From contig CM060900.1 of the NCBI GenBank assembly GCA_030762935.1, forward strand, positions 385,324,132 through 385,388,131: a DNA stretch of 64,000 bases, given 5' to 3'. Numbering within the stretch: the first letter of the stretch is position 1; every line of letters begins with the position of its first letter. Position numbers and translations under genes: made by a program. The notes under the pieces were generated by a model that worked only from the letters and a program-made list of their open reading frames with translations, was not told the origin of the DNA and searched no databases. Below, piece by piece: positions 13,644 through 25,384 of this stretch. This DNA comes from Hymenopus coronatus. Lineage: Eukaryota; Arthropoda; Insecta; Mantodea; Hymenopodidae.

Positions 13644-14387
13644 ACTTTGTGTGAGAAACTGTTAGTGATATTCCCAGCTTCAAGTACGCAAGGTTTGCAT
13701 CATGTGATTTAGAACGTTACTTTTCCCAATATAAGGCATTTACTCAAATATATTAAACAATAGGCAAGTCTATTTGATGCGCAATCAAGAGATGACATTT
13801 TTTGTGCACTGCAACTCCAAGGAGATGTTTAAATCTGGCGTTTAACTGCAAATTGACGAGTTCCAATGTTCATCTATTAAGCTACATTTTTTCTTAGTTT
13901 TCCTCTAATTGTGTTAAAACGTTTTTCACTCTTAGGACATATTTTTTAGAAGTTTTAGCACGTAAAACTAAATACTTTTAAGTTTTTAGTTCACAATAAT
14001 CCTGGCCCATGTGATAATGAACCCCATCGATATAATTTTAGAGATTGTAGACAAGCCTGATATAGGCAATGCATAGTCCATAGTTAAATATAACATAGTT
14101 ATAAGCTGTTAAACATATTTGTATGAGAGAAAGATATGTCGGAGTTAAAGCAAAGCGAGATGAAAAATTGTCTTAGAATGTGTTTAAAACTACTGTTTGA
14201 GTATAGAAGTATCGATTTTCAGTAACTCGTTTTCACGATATCCAGATTTACTGCAACAAATACCTCTCAAATCGCACAAATCAGTTGACACTGCGACAGT
14301 TAACATCCATTAACTGTTTTATTGCGTTAGATAGCCTACTCTAGAGGCATTTCTGTAACTGCACATGTGGCTTAATGCACAACGCTA

Positions 14388-14583
14388 AAACCAAGCGACC
14401 GCATGTGAGATGTGAGATTTGTGGTGGACAAAGCTGCCCAGGGGCGGATTTTATCCGGATTCTACGGTTTCCCCCGCCATCGCATTCCACCGGTGCTCCA
14501 TCTTCATTCATGTATCACCAGTTTCATTGTCTGCTGTGCCACAAGTAGTAAAAGGGGGTGTTAAACACAAAAAAAAAAACAAA
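14388..14583 (+). repeat. SINE family copy 1 (head truncated)
   Basis: Shares a body with the copies at 18607, 31628, 36520 (minus) and, partly, 58142: GCGACCGCATGTGAGAT, TGGACAAAGC, CCGCCATCGCATTCCACC, GGTGCTCCATCTTCATTCA, and a 3' end GTAGTAAAAGsGGGyGTTAAACAC followed by an A-rich tail. The tRNA-like head is missing. Confidence 0.75.
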
Positions 14584-14589
14584 GAAAAA

Positions 14590-15559
14590 AAACCGCGCAA
14601 AACCTGATATCCCGTTTGCTTCTTGTTATTCAGCCGTTTTTCTTTTTCAACTCCAGACGAATAAGTGCAGTGATATCACTGATTGGCTGGTGCAATAACA
14701 CTACTACCATTTCCTTTACTCTCCTCAATGCTGAGGAATGTCTATGTGACAATATGGAGAACACGTACACCTCTGAACTTACAGATGTGCATATGGATCA
14801 GGAAATATTGGTAACTAGACACACCAGAAATGTTTGCTAAAGTGGCACAATCGCTCCTTCGCCTCTACCTACATTGCATTAAAAATGCAGCTCATTTCCA
14901 GCAGGTCCCATAAAACCGACCGAAAAACTAAGTTTTTTTTTTCTTATTTACTTCACTATTTAAACCCCTTCCCATTTTGAAGCGCAGCAAGTCAAGTATT
15001 AACCTTGATTCAACCTTTTGTTAGCAACGATCGTAATTAATTTTACTGATAGTTATGTTAAAACTAAAATGTAGAAATCGAAATGGCATTTAAAAACGTA
15101 AGCCAATACCTCATTGTGGTCTACTTATAAAGAAAAAGAAAGAAAGAAATGGTAGACGACACTCGAACTGGAAAGAAAACAACTACCTATTATTCCGAAG
15201 CTAATTGCCATGATCACTGTACCAGAGAGGTACGATCTGAGGCGTATTGGTCTCTCAAATGCTATCATCATAACATACTGGCGTAGTGGCACTTTAGAAA
15301 CTTAGAGCCATAATTTCGAAGTTTGAACAGATAGGCCATAGGTCTCCTATTTCAAATGTCTTCGTTACGATACACCCTTATTCACTGAAAATATTTCGGT
15401 GTGGTTCATTAACACCTGTATACAGGGTGTTAGGTGTATACATACAGATATTTTGATAAGCAGTTGTTTTTTCTCTTCGTCTGATTTTTTTCGCACAAAT
15501 CAAACGCATGTTCTACCCTAATATGTTTATCATGGTCATTAGTGCTCCGCGAAATAAAC
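14590..15559. other. Unassigned sequence
   Basis: No family recognised. A short TGTATACAGGGTGTT phrase at about 15417 resembles the outer ends of some arthropod mariner-like elements, but no element body was found. Confidence 0.35.
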
Positions 15560-16180
15560 AACGCCTATCGATATGCGGTATCCGCATCGCTTACACGTTT
15601 TCACGTGACTGTCTGGCCTAAGTAGGTGGGGACATTGGCCCTGCATAAATCATTCGAACTCAGTTCCGGTACAATATTCTTTACTGCGAGAACTGCCCAC
15701 TCAACTATAAGCCTTCTGCCACGCTATCTGCCGTGATGCGGGTATTGCAGAGCCCTAGCACCTGTGGTACTTCTGACGTGGTCAGAAGTACGTCGGGCCG
15801 AAACTCTGAATCCTCCCGAAAGGTAATTTTCGCATTGGATTGCTTTCGGCGTAGTACTGATTCCTAAGACCATGCAAGATAGGGGACAGTTATGGCTAGG
15901 CGCGGTGCTGAGACGCCCCAAAGTCTTCTGGAACTATCCCGGATAGTTCGTAGATGGTATGTTAGACTCCTGTAGACCAGAGTAGCCTTTCCTTCGAGGT
16001 TGCCGCGCGTAAGTGGCATATGCACTTCCATCTTGGTCTGTAGCATTCCGAGGGGTCCTTTTAGTAACTAAGGTAGCTAAGGTACTGCCTTAAGGAAAGA
16101 GCCTCAGAGGGTAACCTCCCTGGTGATAGAGGGAGCTTTGGCTTCACGTAGATGCACCCCCCGCCCGTACATATGTCTCA
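15560..16180. other. GC-richer segment of unknown origin
   Basis: Distinctly richer in G+C than its flanks, with no convincing protein similarity in any frame. It may be the 5' part of a retroelement such as the LINE remnant that starts at 17.04 kb, but no direct link is visible. Confidence 0.35.
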
Positions 16181-17036
16181 GGTAAAATAAACAAGTATTG
16201 TTTATGTACACCAAGTCTACCTAGAGTTACTGAAAACCACTGCTCTTAACAAGTAAAATGATTAGTCCACAAATTAAGCAACTATAGATCTAATGTTGTT
16301 CATTACCTCGTACTCAATTGTGAATACAAATATACGGAATTAGACCCTTTACAGCCTGTATATGAAAATCAAAGCAAATGTGGGACTAAGCGAAAGAAGA
16401 AACCGCGCACATTGGAGGTAGAAGAAACTGCTCTTATGTAACAGAGGTTATAAATGCAGGTTCCCATCATCCATTTACAATAGTATTTGTTACCAGAATG
16501 TCAAGGGCAATATGAATACATATCTTTGACTCAATCTGTGTATTTGTATTGGGACGTCCTAAATGGAGGTTAAAACTCTAAACTGTCAGTATTAGAAATT
16601 AGCTGTTCTCATTCACTAGTTGCATGGAAGACGTATGCAAAATTTGTATCTCAGTTCCACGTCCACTGTATTGCTGCCGCTTAGTGAGTGAAAGACCGCG
16701 CTCAATTAGGGCACTGATATATACTTTTTCTGGCTTGGGAGGTCTGGAACGGAATACATCAGCCTTGAAGATCTACTTGATAAAATAGCCATTGAAACCC
16801 CATATACCCGATTAGGAAATTTTGTGAATACATTAAGCTTTTCGCTTCATTTTGTTACCATATATCGACACAGTTCTGCGTTTACTTCTTCCATTGTTGC
16901 AGTGTATAATATAGGGTCTTTCTCCTAAGGAACTACAGGCGCTGGACACTGATGTTGCAGGAAATGACATAATAGTATAAAGGTAGACTTTGGATAGGAA
17001 ACGTTCGGGGCCTAAGTTATAATTTCCTCCCGGCAT

Positions 17037-18013
17037 TTGCTAATCTTTATGGTAGGGAAGCTTGCAGAAGGTTCAGTAATAGAGGACCGTTCAACCGGTT
17101 CCTCAGGAAAGACGGGTCAGTTCCAGCTTCCTCTACACGGCAGTCGAGGGAGATTCTCTTTTGTACCCCAAGAGAAGGCCATGGATTTCGTAGATCATTT
17201 AGAGTCTCAATTTGAGCCCCGCGAAGAGCTCAAGAACGAGGACTTTGCTTACATTGTGGAGGATCATTCCACTCTATGAGAAGCCGGCGCCACCCCCAAG
17301 GAAGATATCCCTATCCATATAGTCACCCTAAGGGAGGTGGCTATTGAACTCTGAAACCTGAGCGCTCCAGCACCTGCCTCGAAAGGCCGCCATTCACTTG
17401 ACGAGGATTTATAATGCATGTCTGCATCTCCGTCACCTCCTCGGCAAGGATCCGGTCTTCCCTTCAAGCTACAGATCCATCAGTCGGCTCCGGATCGTCT
17501 CAAAAGTTTTTGCTCGGTTACTCCTACCCCGCCTTTCCCCTCCCTTTGAGAAAGGGCACCTACTCCAGGATCATCAGTTCGGTTTTTGCCATGGACACTT
17601 CACAGCCTTGCAGCTACTGCGACTCGTTGATAAGGCTGACCTGGGCTTCCAGGAAGACTTCAAAACAGTCGCAGTGCTGTTGGATGTGGAGAAGACCTTC
17701 GCCACCGTGTGCATTGTACAAACTCAAGGACGCATAACTCCCTCCCCCTTACCTATACCTGGATAGGAGCTTCTTTCGGGACCAAACCACGCTGCCCTAA
17801 GGGAGTTGTGCCCCATATTTCGCTCAACAATGACTGTATACCTGAAACTACACTTGTATCGTGCGATCATTCTGTTTCAGTCGCAGTACGGCTGCAAGAT
17901 CTGGGGCTAGGTGGAGTATCCACCATCTGTAGGCTGCAGGTTTGGCAGAACAGGTCGCTAAGAATGATCTATGGCGCAGACCGTAAACTGAAGTGGAGAT
18001 TCTCATACCTTTA
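17037..18013 (+). pseudogene. Jockey-like LINE reverse transcriptase, core deleted
   Basis: Plus-strand remnant. The first block carries LPLHGSRGRFSFVPQEKA followed by MDFVDHLESQF, the usual linker between endonuclease and RT in Jockey-type elements. Next come GKDPVFPSSYRSISRLRIVSKVF and its continuation (PISxLxxxxKVFE in intact elements), HQFGFCHGHFTALQLLRLVD, and LLDVEKTFATV (motif A, normally DVEKAFDTV). Without the PQGSxLxP and FADD region the sequence passes to the C-terminal block VYLKLHLYRAII and VWQNRSLRMIYGADRK. Several frame changes and stops are present (for example 17277, 17360, 17764). The catalytic core is missing, so this is an internal deletion derivative. Confidence 0.85.
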
Positions 18014-18029
18014 AGCGCATGAAAGCATA

Positions 18030-18599
18030 AATATTTTGCAATAAAATGACGCAGTCCATTCGAATTCTTTTTGGCTAGGGCTTGTAGGAGACGGAAAGGC
18101 GCCGCTTGTTGCAGAAACCGATTATTTTACCTATTTCCACCTGCTGGCCGAAAAGAATGCAAATATACTATGTTAAAAAGTATAAATATTATCTAAGGAT
18201 CACAAAAAGACTTTTGTATACACCTTGACCTGCGCCGTAGGTAATATGACTGGAGCTTAGAGATCCTGTCTCATGCCACATAATTCGCAGGTTTCCAGAA
18301 ACCAGTAATGGTGTGATTTTTGTGCCCATTTATTGGACTGGAGTGCACTCACATCGCGAGGGAGTTCAGGACCTGCGATTAACAGCAGTTTCTGGATCTA
18401 GGTAGTCAGCATTCCGGCTGAAGGAGGTACAGTGTCGAACAATCTCCCCGCATTGGTTGGATCACCTACATCTTCTGTGCATACCGAGAAGTGGGATCAA
18501 TAGTCGGGTTGGTAGATCATTGCCCGCCATGAATGTTGTGTTGCAAATTCTATTTACAAACGCTATTTGCTAGTATGAATAGGAGTGATTGCCTATGTT
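18030..18599. other. Unassigned sequence after the LINE remnant
   Basis: No further domain was recognised. A phrase GCCGTAGGTAATATG at about 18234 is shared with the duplicated repeat at 52.77 and 62.88 kb. Confidence 0.35.
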
Positions 18600-18606
18600 A
18601 TAGAAT

Positions 18607-18787
18607 TATCGCAATCGCATTTGGGATTTGGGTGGACAAAGCGGCGCAGGAGCGGGTTTTCTCCATTTCTCCCGCTTCCCTTGCCATCGCATTCCACCAC
18701 GGCCCCACATTCATTGCATGTGTAATGAGTGCCTTCGCCTGAGTTGCTGATGTAGTAAAAGCGGGCGTTAAACACGGTTTAAAAAAG
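18607..18787 (+). repeat. SINE family copy 2
   Basis: Same body as the copy at 31.6 kb: TGGACAAAGCGGCGCAGGAG, GCCATCGCATTCCACC, and the 3' end GTAGTAAAAGCGGGCGTTAA plus ACACGG and an A-rich run. The tRNA-like head is lost. Confidence 0.75.
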
Positions 18788-18789
18788 GC

Positions 18790-19287
18790 CGTAGAGAATG
18801 TCGCCTCTTCGTGTTGTGCACAATCTCGTGTGTCAGTCAATTTGCTTGGTTTATTGCTAAACTAACAAACTTTTGTTGAATAAAGTTGAGTGCATTATTA
18901 CCCTATAGCTTCTTCCAAAATAAAACATAACTATTAGCATAATAAGAAAAACAATGCTTAGTATAACTTAACAATGTGAATCTTAAAACGCTTGTTTAAA
19001 CAAGTTGTCTTCCAAATAAGCACATTTCCCAATTTTTGTAGAAGAACTGTCGGTTCAGCATAAAGGCAACCAAAACAAAATAAAAAACTTCAGTATTGGG
19101 GTAATCCTCAAGTACCAACGAGCTGAAAGAAAATACTAGTTTTAACCCCAGTAAAAAAGTAACACAAAAAGAAGCAGTTTATACATGTCATCCGTTACAA
19201 AATACTTTGAATACACCCTGTGGCCGTAATCACAGCACAGGTGTTAATGGCTTGCTTCGTAAGCCATAGCTGATTGTTAACATCTAT
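18790..19287. other. Unassigned AT-rich sequence
   Basis: Nothing recognised. Confidence 0.4.
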
Positions 19288-19680
19288 TGTTACACCTGCA
19301 TTAGTGGACAGGTGTGCTGGCAGAAAATCCTCTTGACGCCAAAGCTGTGATCGTTACAATGGTGCGAGTGGACACGTGCTGTCGGAAGGTTACACCTAGG
19401 TGAGTTTGCACGTGCAACTGTTTCTAGACATTTCTTGACACGTGATCGACTGGTATAAAAACTGGAAAGAAGCCCTACCCAGAGTTCAGTTTCGACGGGA
19501 AAATTGTAACGATCAGTAGTAGTCGTCACCGCAACGAACGTCGAAAAGAAACTGTACGGCAGGATAGTTAAAAAAGCGTTGAAGACAGACAGTTATTTGT
19601 GAGCCGATTCTGGTTATAATAAATTTGTTGAAGAAATAAACATTTGTTTTTTCTTGGTGTCAAAGAGAGTTTTTGTTACA
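19288..19680 (+). mobile_element. Solo-LTR-like segment with promoter and poly(A) signals
   Basis: TGTTACA occurs at both proposed edges (19288-19294 and 19674-19680). Inside, in order, are three CACGTG E-boxes (19373, 19409, 19439), TATAAAA (19454-19460), an initiator TTCAGT (19485-19490, its A 34 bp from the TATA start), and AATAAA-type signals at about 19618 and 19635. TATA, start and poly(A) signal within 200 bp are typical of an LTR. No clean target-site duplication is seen and the edge repeats are direct rather than inverted, so the exact ends are uncertain. Confidence 0.5.
19373..19444. promoter_or_regulatory. Cluster of three CACGTG E-boxes upstream of a TATA box
   Basis: Perfect CACGTG palindromes at 19373-19378, 19409-19414 and 19439-19444, the last ending 9 bp before TATAAAA. 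CACGTG is the site of bHLH factors such as Myc/Max, USF/MITF and CLOCK/CYCLE. Confidence 0.6.
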
Positions 19681-20569
19681 ATAGTTTTTGAGTGAAAACA
19701 TAGGATAGTAATATTCACAATGTGGAGCCAATCATACAGCTAAGATATTACTGAACATGGAAACATATCAGTGTAAAAAGTTTTATTCCTTTTAAAGCGA
19801 TTTTAGTTCTGAAAATGTGCTCGTAAACATCAATTAATTAGCATTTGACTGCAAATTCTCCCGCCAACGTGTAGCTTGATTTATTTTATCCCTTTTTTGG
19901 TCTTCGTATGATTAGTATGCATGTGCTCTATAAGTTAATGCCACACTGTTGTTTTCTTAACAATAGTCTTTTTAAACCTCATAGAGGGACTTAAATTGCA
20001 TCATATTATTTAGGCATACACAGTGTTAAAATTAAAGCCAATATTTCTATTGCTTACGAATTTTTGTTGAAGCAAGTATATAGACATTAGTGGTGCAATA
20101 ATTAGAAATTAAGAGGTATTGGGAACTAAATATTTTCCATGTCACATATTGTTAAAACTGAAAATTTCAATGATACATGCACAGAAGAGCTGTAAAAGAG
20201 TAATCTCTTTCAAATTTATCTTGTCTAGCTAGCTTTTTGTATAGTATTTTTAAGTTGTAAATACAATTTGATAGAAAATATAATGAGCCACTTGGTACAT
20301 GGAGCATTTTGGATTACCATATTAAAAGTGTGTATTTATATATTAATAAACAGAATATTTAAAACACTTCGTCATAACTCACTAAGCTCCCCGTGTATGT
20401 TCAGATCTATGTATACAGTGACATTTTAGTTTTCAGAGATGCAGTGCCCTAAACGGAGTTTTAATTTCACATATCTTGACGTTTCAAAATTAATATATTG
20501 TGTGCGCGATTGCTCTCTGAAAAAAATTAGATGTATAAATATTATCAACGTCGTTGGTATTATTATTAA

Positions 20570-20570
<1 letters not shown>

Positions 20571-20610
<40 letters not shown>
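20571..20610. repeat. (TTA)n microsatellite
   Basis: Thirteen or so uninterrupted TTA units, preceded by a few imperfect ones. Confidence 0.95.
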
Positions 20611-20615
<5 letters not shown>

Positions 20616-23031
20616 AAAGGTTATGGGTTTATAGCATTTAATATGTACTGGTGAACATGGATTATGGTTTTAAGCAGTACTGGTTTTATTAACATTAAAG
20701 TTGAGCACCTAGTGTCAGATGTGTTTTATTCTCTCAACCTTCTGATGAAGGGGTAAACCCGAGATATTAAACATTTTCATTATAATATGACTTTGAATGT
20801 TTTTGCCTTTCATCTTGAAGAATCCTATTCTTTCATTGCATTTGTCCCTTCTTCAGATTTATTTATTGATCACCCATGCAAATGTTTGATATTTTAGATG
20901 TAATAATTCTCAGGGATTCTACCACACAATACAGTTCACCAGTAACTTTTGCCTCTTCCTAATCCAACAATACATATTTGTATATTGGAACTTTCCTTCA
21001 CTGCTATATAGGTATCCTGAATTTCGAAATTATATCATAGTTAGTTTTTAAAGATTGCAACATTTATTTTGAAATACATATTAAAGCCGGAAAGCTAGCT
21101 ATTGTTTATACTCCTGATAAACGTGGAAGACGAAGATATTATGAATGAAATGAAATTTTAGGTTTGCTACTAAGCAACCTTTAAGAAAGAAAAGGAAAAT
21201 AATAAAATCGATTTTATTCTTCTTTACAATACTTCGGCGTCCATTTTGTAAAAATGTTTACAAGCGAATAATTCTATCACCTTTGAGCTAACTAACAAAT
21301 ATTCCAAGGCTAGGATAAACGTTTAGCAGATTAATTTGTGTAGGTTTCAAGCCTTTAGAATTCAAAATGGGCACACATTATTATTTGCTACCTCTAATTT
21401 CTGGAAATTTTACACATGTTCTGAAATAATTTATTATTATCTCTGTGTCCTTCTGAGAAAAAAAAAAGCAAATGGAACAAGATGGGCAAAGTATTTTCAT
21501 AATGCGTAGCCTGGTGTTGCTCTTTCAACGCTTTCTCATCCCCTCCATGTCTGTGTTTTTTGTGCCACGAAAATGTCAGGTCATATGCTACGATGTGTTG
21601 CAACCTCCTGTCTCAACATTAAAGAAAGGCCGAACGCGCGTCTGAAAACTGCCTTCTGTGTAAGGACGCACAGGGGGGTGGGCGTCTTAGGGGAACGGGG
21701 GCGAATGGAAAGGTTACGACCGCAGAAGGCTAATTAAGGAATAGTTCTGGTTAAAAGGTCGTTCCACCGGAAATAGCTTGAGAGTATAATGCCGTCAGGT
21801 GCTTGAAGGAATTGATAGCTTACGGTTTTAGAGGGGAACGTAGAATTTGCCTGTAAGTTCCTTGGAAAGGTAATAGGGCCTGCGAGAGTTAGGTTTAAGT
21901 TGTGCAACTTTTAGGGGTTACGCATTTTTGGTTTCACTCGTGTTGAGGTGAACTTCATTAAATAGTTTCTCTTTGAATGAGAGTTTCTGCAATTAAAACA
22001 TTTTAGTGCTGTCTCACCCTGGGGGATGAAGGTCAGGGCTCGTTGATAGCATGCAAAGGTACAAGAGTGCGATTCACAGCCTGAAGGGGATTTCTTTTGT
22101 GAAAAATCTCCCGCCATCTATTCATCAAACGGATTATTAATTTTTTCATTACAGGTATTCATTAAATGCATCACTTTGATGTCCAGTGATGCTCTATAGG
22201 CACTGAAGTTAACTTCTCAATGCTTTTGCTTTATATTTGATTGCTTTATTTTCAATTTCTTTTTTTAAAAAAGTTACTATGGTACTGGTGAAATGTAGCT
22301 GACAAAGTTTGTGTTAAAGCAGCGTTATATGCATTCGTAAAATACGTTTATATTTCATTACATTACTATTTGTAATACATGCAGCAATTTGTTTTAACTT
22401 TTTCAGCCGTCTCGTGGCTCTTCCTTTCTAGGCACTTTTATACCGAAACAAATATCACAAACCACCCCATCACCTCCATTGCTGGCTTCTAACAGGTGAT
22501 TGCTATCACATCTAATAAACAATATATATAGCTATAATTCCTATCACTTTTGCAAAATTAATACATTCACATTGTGGCTTAGGTGTAGTTAAAACTATTT
22601 TTAATAGTGCTTAAGTTTGTGTAGACCTTTTAATATTTGCTTTAATTAGAGTTCTCACTGTTTAACAGGCACTTACGATAAGTTCTGGTTTTATTCAAGC
22701 ACAATTAGAAGAGTTATTAATGAATTAAAATTGACGAACGCTTGTAGTATACCACTTCATGGCATTAACTACTACATAGAAACCAACTATGTAATTCAGC
22801 TGCTTTTCAAAGCTGTTATTGTCACTGTAAATATTTGCAACTACTTTAAGATTATTTAGTAGTTTACAAATTAAAACTATAATTTGTCGTATTATAGATA
22901 TAAATGCATTTATCTTAGATTGTGATATATTTTCAAATTTAAAATACTTAGCTTTTCCTTTAATTTATATAAATGATTTTATGAATTTATATTTATATAT
23001 TAGAAAAACTTTGGCTTTTTTGGTTAAAATG

Positions 23032-23034
<3 letters not shown>

Positions 23035-23081
<47 letters not shown>
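23035..23081. repeat. (AT)n microsatellite
   Basis: About 23 uninterrupted AT units. Confidence 0.95.
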
Positions 23082-23082
<1 letters not shown>

Positions 23083-24336
23083 CATTTGTGATTAGGAAAT
23101 GTTTCAGTTGTGTTTATATTTAAGTAAGTACTATTTTCAGCATTATAAATATAGTTTAGTGCTCTAAAACTATTGATGCTATTTATGGGCCAAACTGTTC
23201 ACGAAAATGTTTGGCACAAAGGCCGTTAGGATCACCTCATTGTTTCTAATGGTGCGGGCTTTGAATTTTGGGTAATCACGAACATTATTATGTATAAATG
23301 TTCTTTAAGCTATGCTGTTTTTAAAACTTTATGGTGTTGTTTGCAAGAGTGCTTTAGTATGCCAATTAAACTTTAAAACTCCTTGGTGGCTGAAAGATTC
23401 TTCTAACGTCTAGCGCAACTTCATATAATCCTGTTATGAATCTTTGATGCTTATGAAGAAAGGCCTAATGAACCCTAAAATAAACATTAATAAATTTTCC
23501 AAATTACACAAGTAACTGAGCCTTCAAAATATAGACTAAGTATCCACTAAAATGTTAGAATTGCGTATTTGTAAATGTGTTAAATATTACAATTAAAGAC
23601 CTTTTACACAGCTGTAAATAATACTTAAAAGTTTACATAAAATTAATTTATAATATTCTGTAAAAAATGGTAAAAAAGTTTTTAGATGAAACGTATAATC
23701 ATAGGGTAATGGGGCATGATGTTGCAAACTTCCCCCTAAAAAGGGGTTAGAAGACGCAGGACAACCTTTTCTACTAAAATATAGAGTCATTTAGTGTAAA
23801 GAAATAATTTTATTGCATCAATTCACATTTTAATAATCTCTAGCATAGTTAAATTTAATTATATAAACCCCAGAAAGCATTTCCATATTCTACTTAATTT
23901 TCCATCATCGAAATTCTAATTAGAAGGATCATAAAACGAGGAAATCTTAGAGGTTCTCCTGTAAACTAAGACCGTGGTTAATTTTGTTGTATCTATACCG
24001 TAATAGTATTATTTTCTGGTTGTCCTAGTCCTCCCTTACAAGTAAAATCAAAAGCAATTCCGAAAAGTCATGGCTGTGAATGCACTTTGGAAATATAGGT
24101 TTCGGTGGCAGGATGGTGCTGAATGTCTATGTAGGCCTTGCGGTGTTCAGCCACACCTAGGACGACTGTTCCAGGCGATCCCCGCGTTAAGGTGAAGAAC
24201 TCCTTGGACAATGTTAGGGACCCACCACAAAGGCTCTTTCCGGCGGTAGGTTTCAGCCACCCAATGGCTACTCTCATTCATCCTATTCTCAGATAATAGG
24301 CCCACGGTGGCTGCAGTGTGGAACTACCTTCGGAAT

Positions 24337-24337
<1 letters not shown>

Positions 24338-24375
<38 letters not shown>
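24338..24375. repeat. (AC)n microsatellite
   Basis: About 19 uninterrupted AC units, at the right edge of a GC-richer unassigned block (24060-24337). Confidence 0.95.
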
Positions 24376-24377
<2 letters not shown>

Positions 24378-25384
24378 TATGCACATTGCTTTGTTAAAGC
24401 AAACAATGCCAATGTGACGAGTTAATCGAAGTTATTCGTTAATAACAGTGGAACTTAGCACACATACAATGAGGGGAAGTAGCCACTCATAACTTCTTTT
24501 TATACTATGTTATGATTACGCTTTCACTAGACTCAAGGTGAAAGTTGCTTTTTCATGTGAGTTACACATAATTTAAGCGTTACTAAATTGATAGATAGAA
24601 TAATAATGGAAGACATTTCATCATGGGTAGCAAATATTAGCTTAAAGTATACACCTGTTTGAGACACGAATGTATCTCAGACAGGTACTAAGTCATTTTC
24701 CTCTCTAAGAACTAATCTGCTTCAAAGAAGAGCTTTATCCAGCTATAGCACTCTTTAATAAACATTGATATGCGGTCGAAAACTGATGTGATTTAACTAT
24801 CTCTAATTGACATTGAAATGTCTTAATTCTTAATAGGATACAATAGGATAGAAAAATAGATACGAGGCGTTTGGAGAAACATGGCTCAAGATCATAGACT
24901 ATGTTATATTACCGATGTAAGGGAAAAATGACGCGGAATAACCGAAGCGTCATCAGATCTGGAAGATTGTGCGCCTTTAAAAAGAATTTGAGATACCTAG
25001 CAAAACCAGTCATATTTTTGGTAGCTCACCATTAAAGTTTATCTACTTGAAATCATTTAACATGTGTTTCACATAAGAAGCCGATCATGATGGTGTATGC
25101 CAAAACGGGGTCTGAGGTCGTTAAGGAACGTGGACTGACGGTCCGCCGTCATAAATCCCTCCGGGTTTGTCTTCCCTGTCTGAGGTTTTTTTCAACCCCA
25201 TGTCCGGGAGGTGCTCTAAATTTAGGTCTTGAATACTTTATTCTAAATTTCAATTAAAAATTATCCCTTCATGTCATATCAGAGATCACCCTCTATGGTG
25301 ATGTATACGGTAAGAGCGAGGATTGTGTACTTAAAAATGAAGGGGTATCCCTAGAGAGCACTCTGCATGCGGCGCTTGCAATAA

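Larger units (their letters stand above)
19690..25384. other. Long AT-rich stretch with simple repeats only
   Basis: No gene or element identified apart from the microsatellites listed separately. The 21.6-22.1 kb and 24.06-24.33 kb parts are GC-richer but matched nothing I know. Confidence 0.4.

Noticed and set aside
15417..15440. Outer end of a mariner-like element (TGTATACAGGGTGTT)
   Set aside because: Only a single short phrase; no matching second end or transposase in reach.
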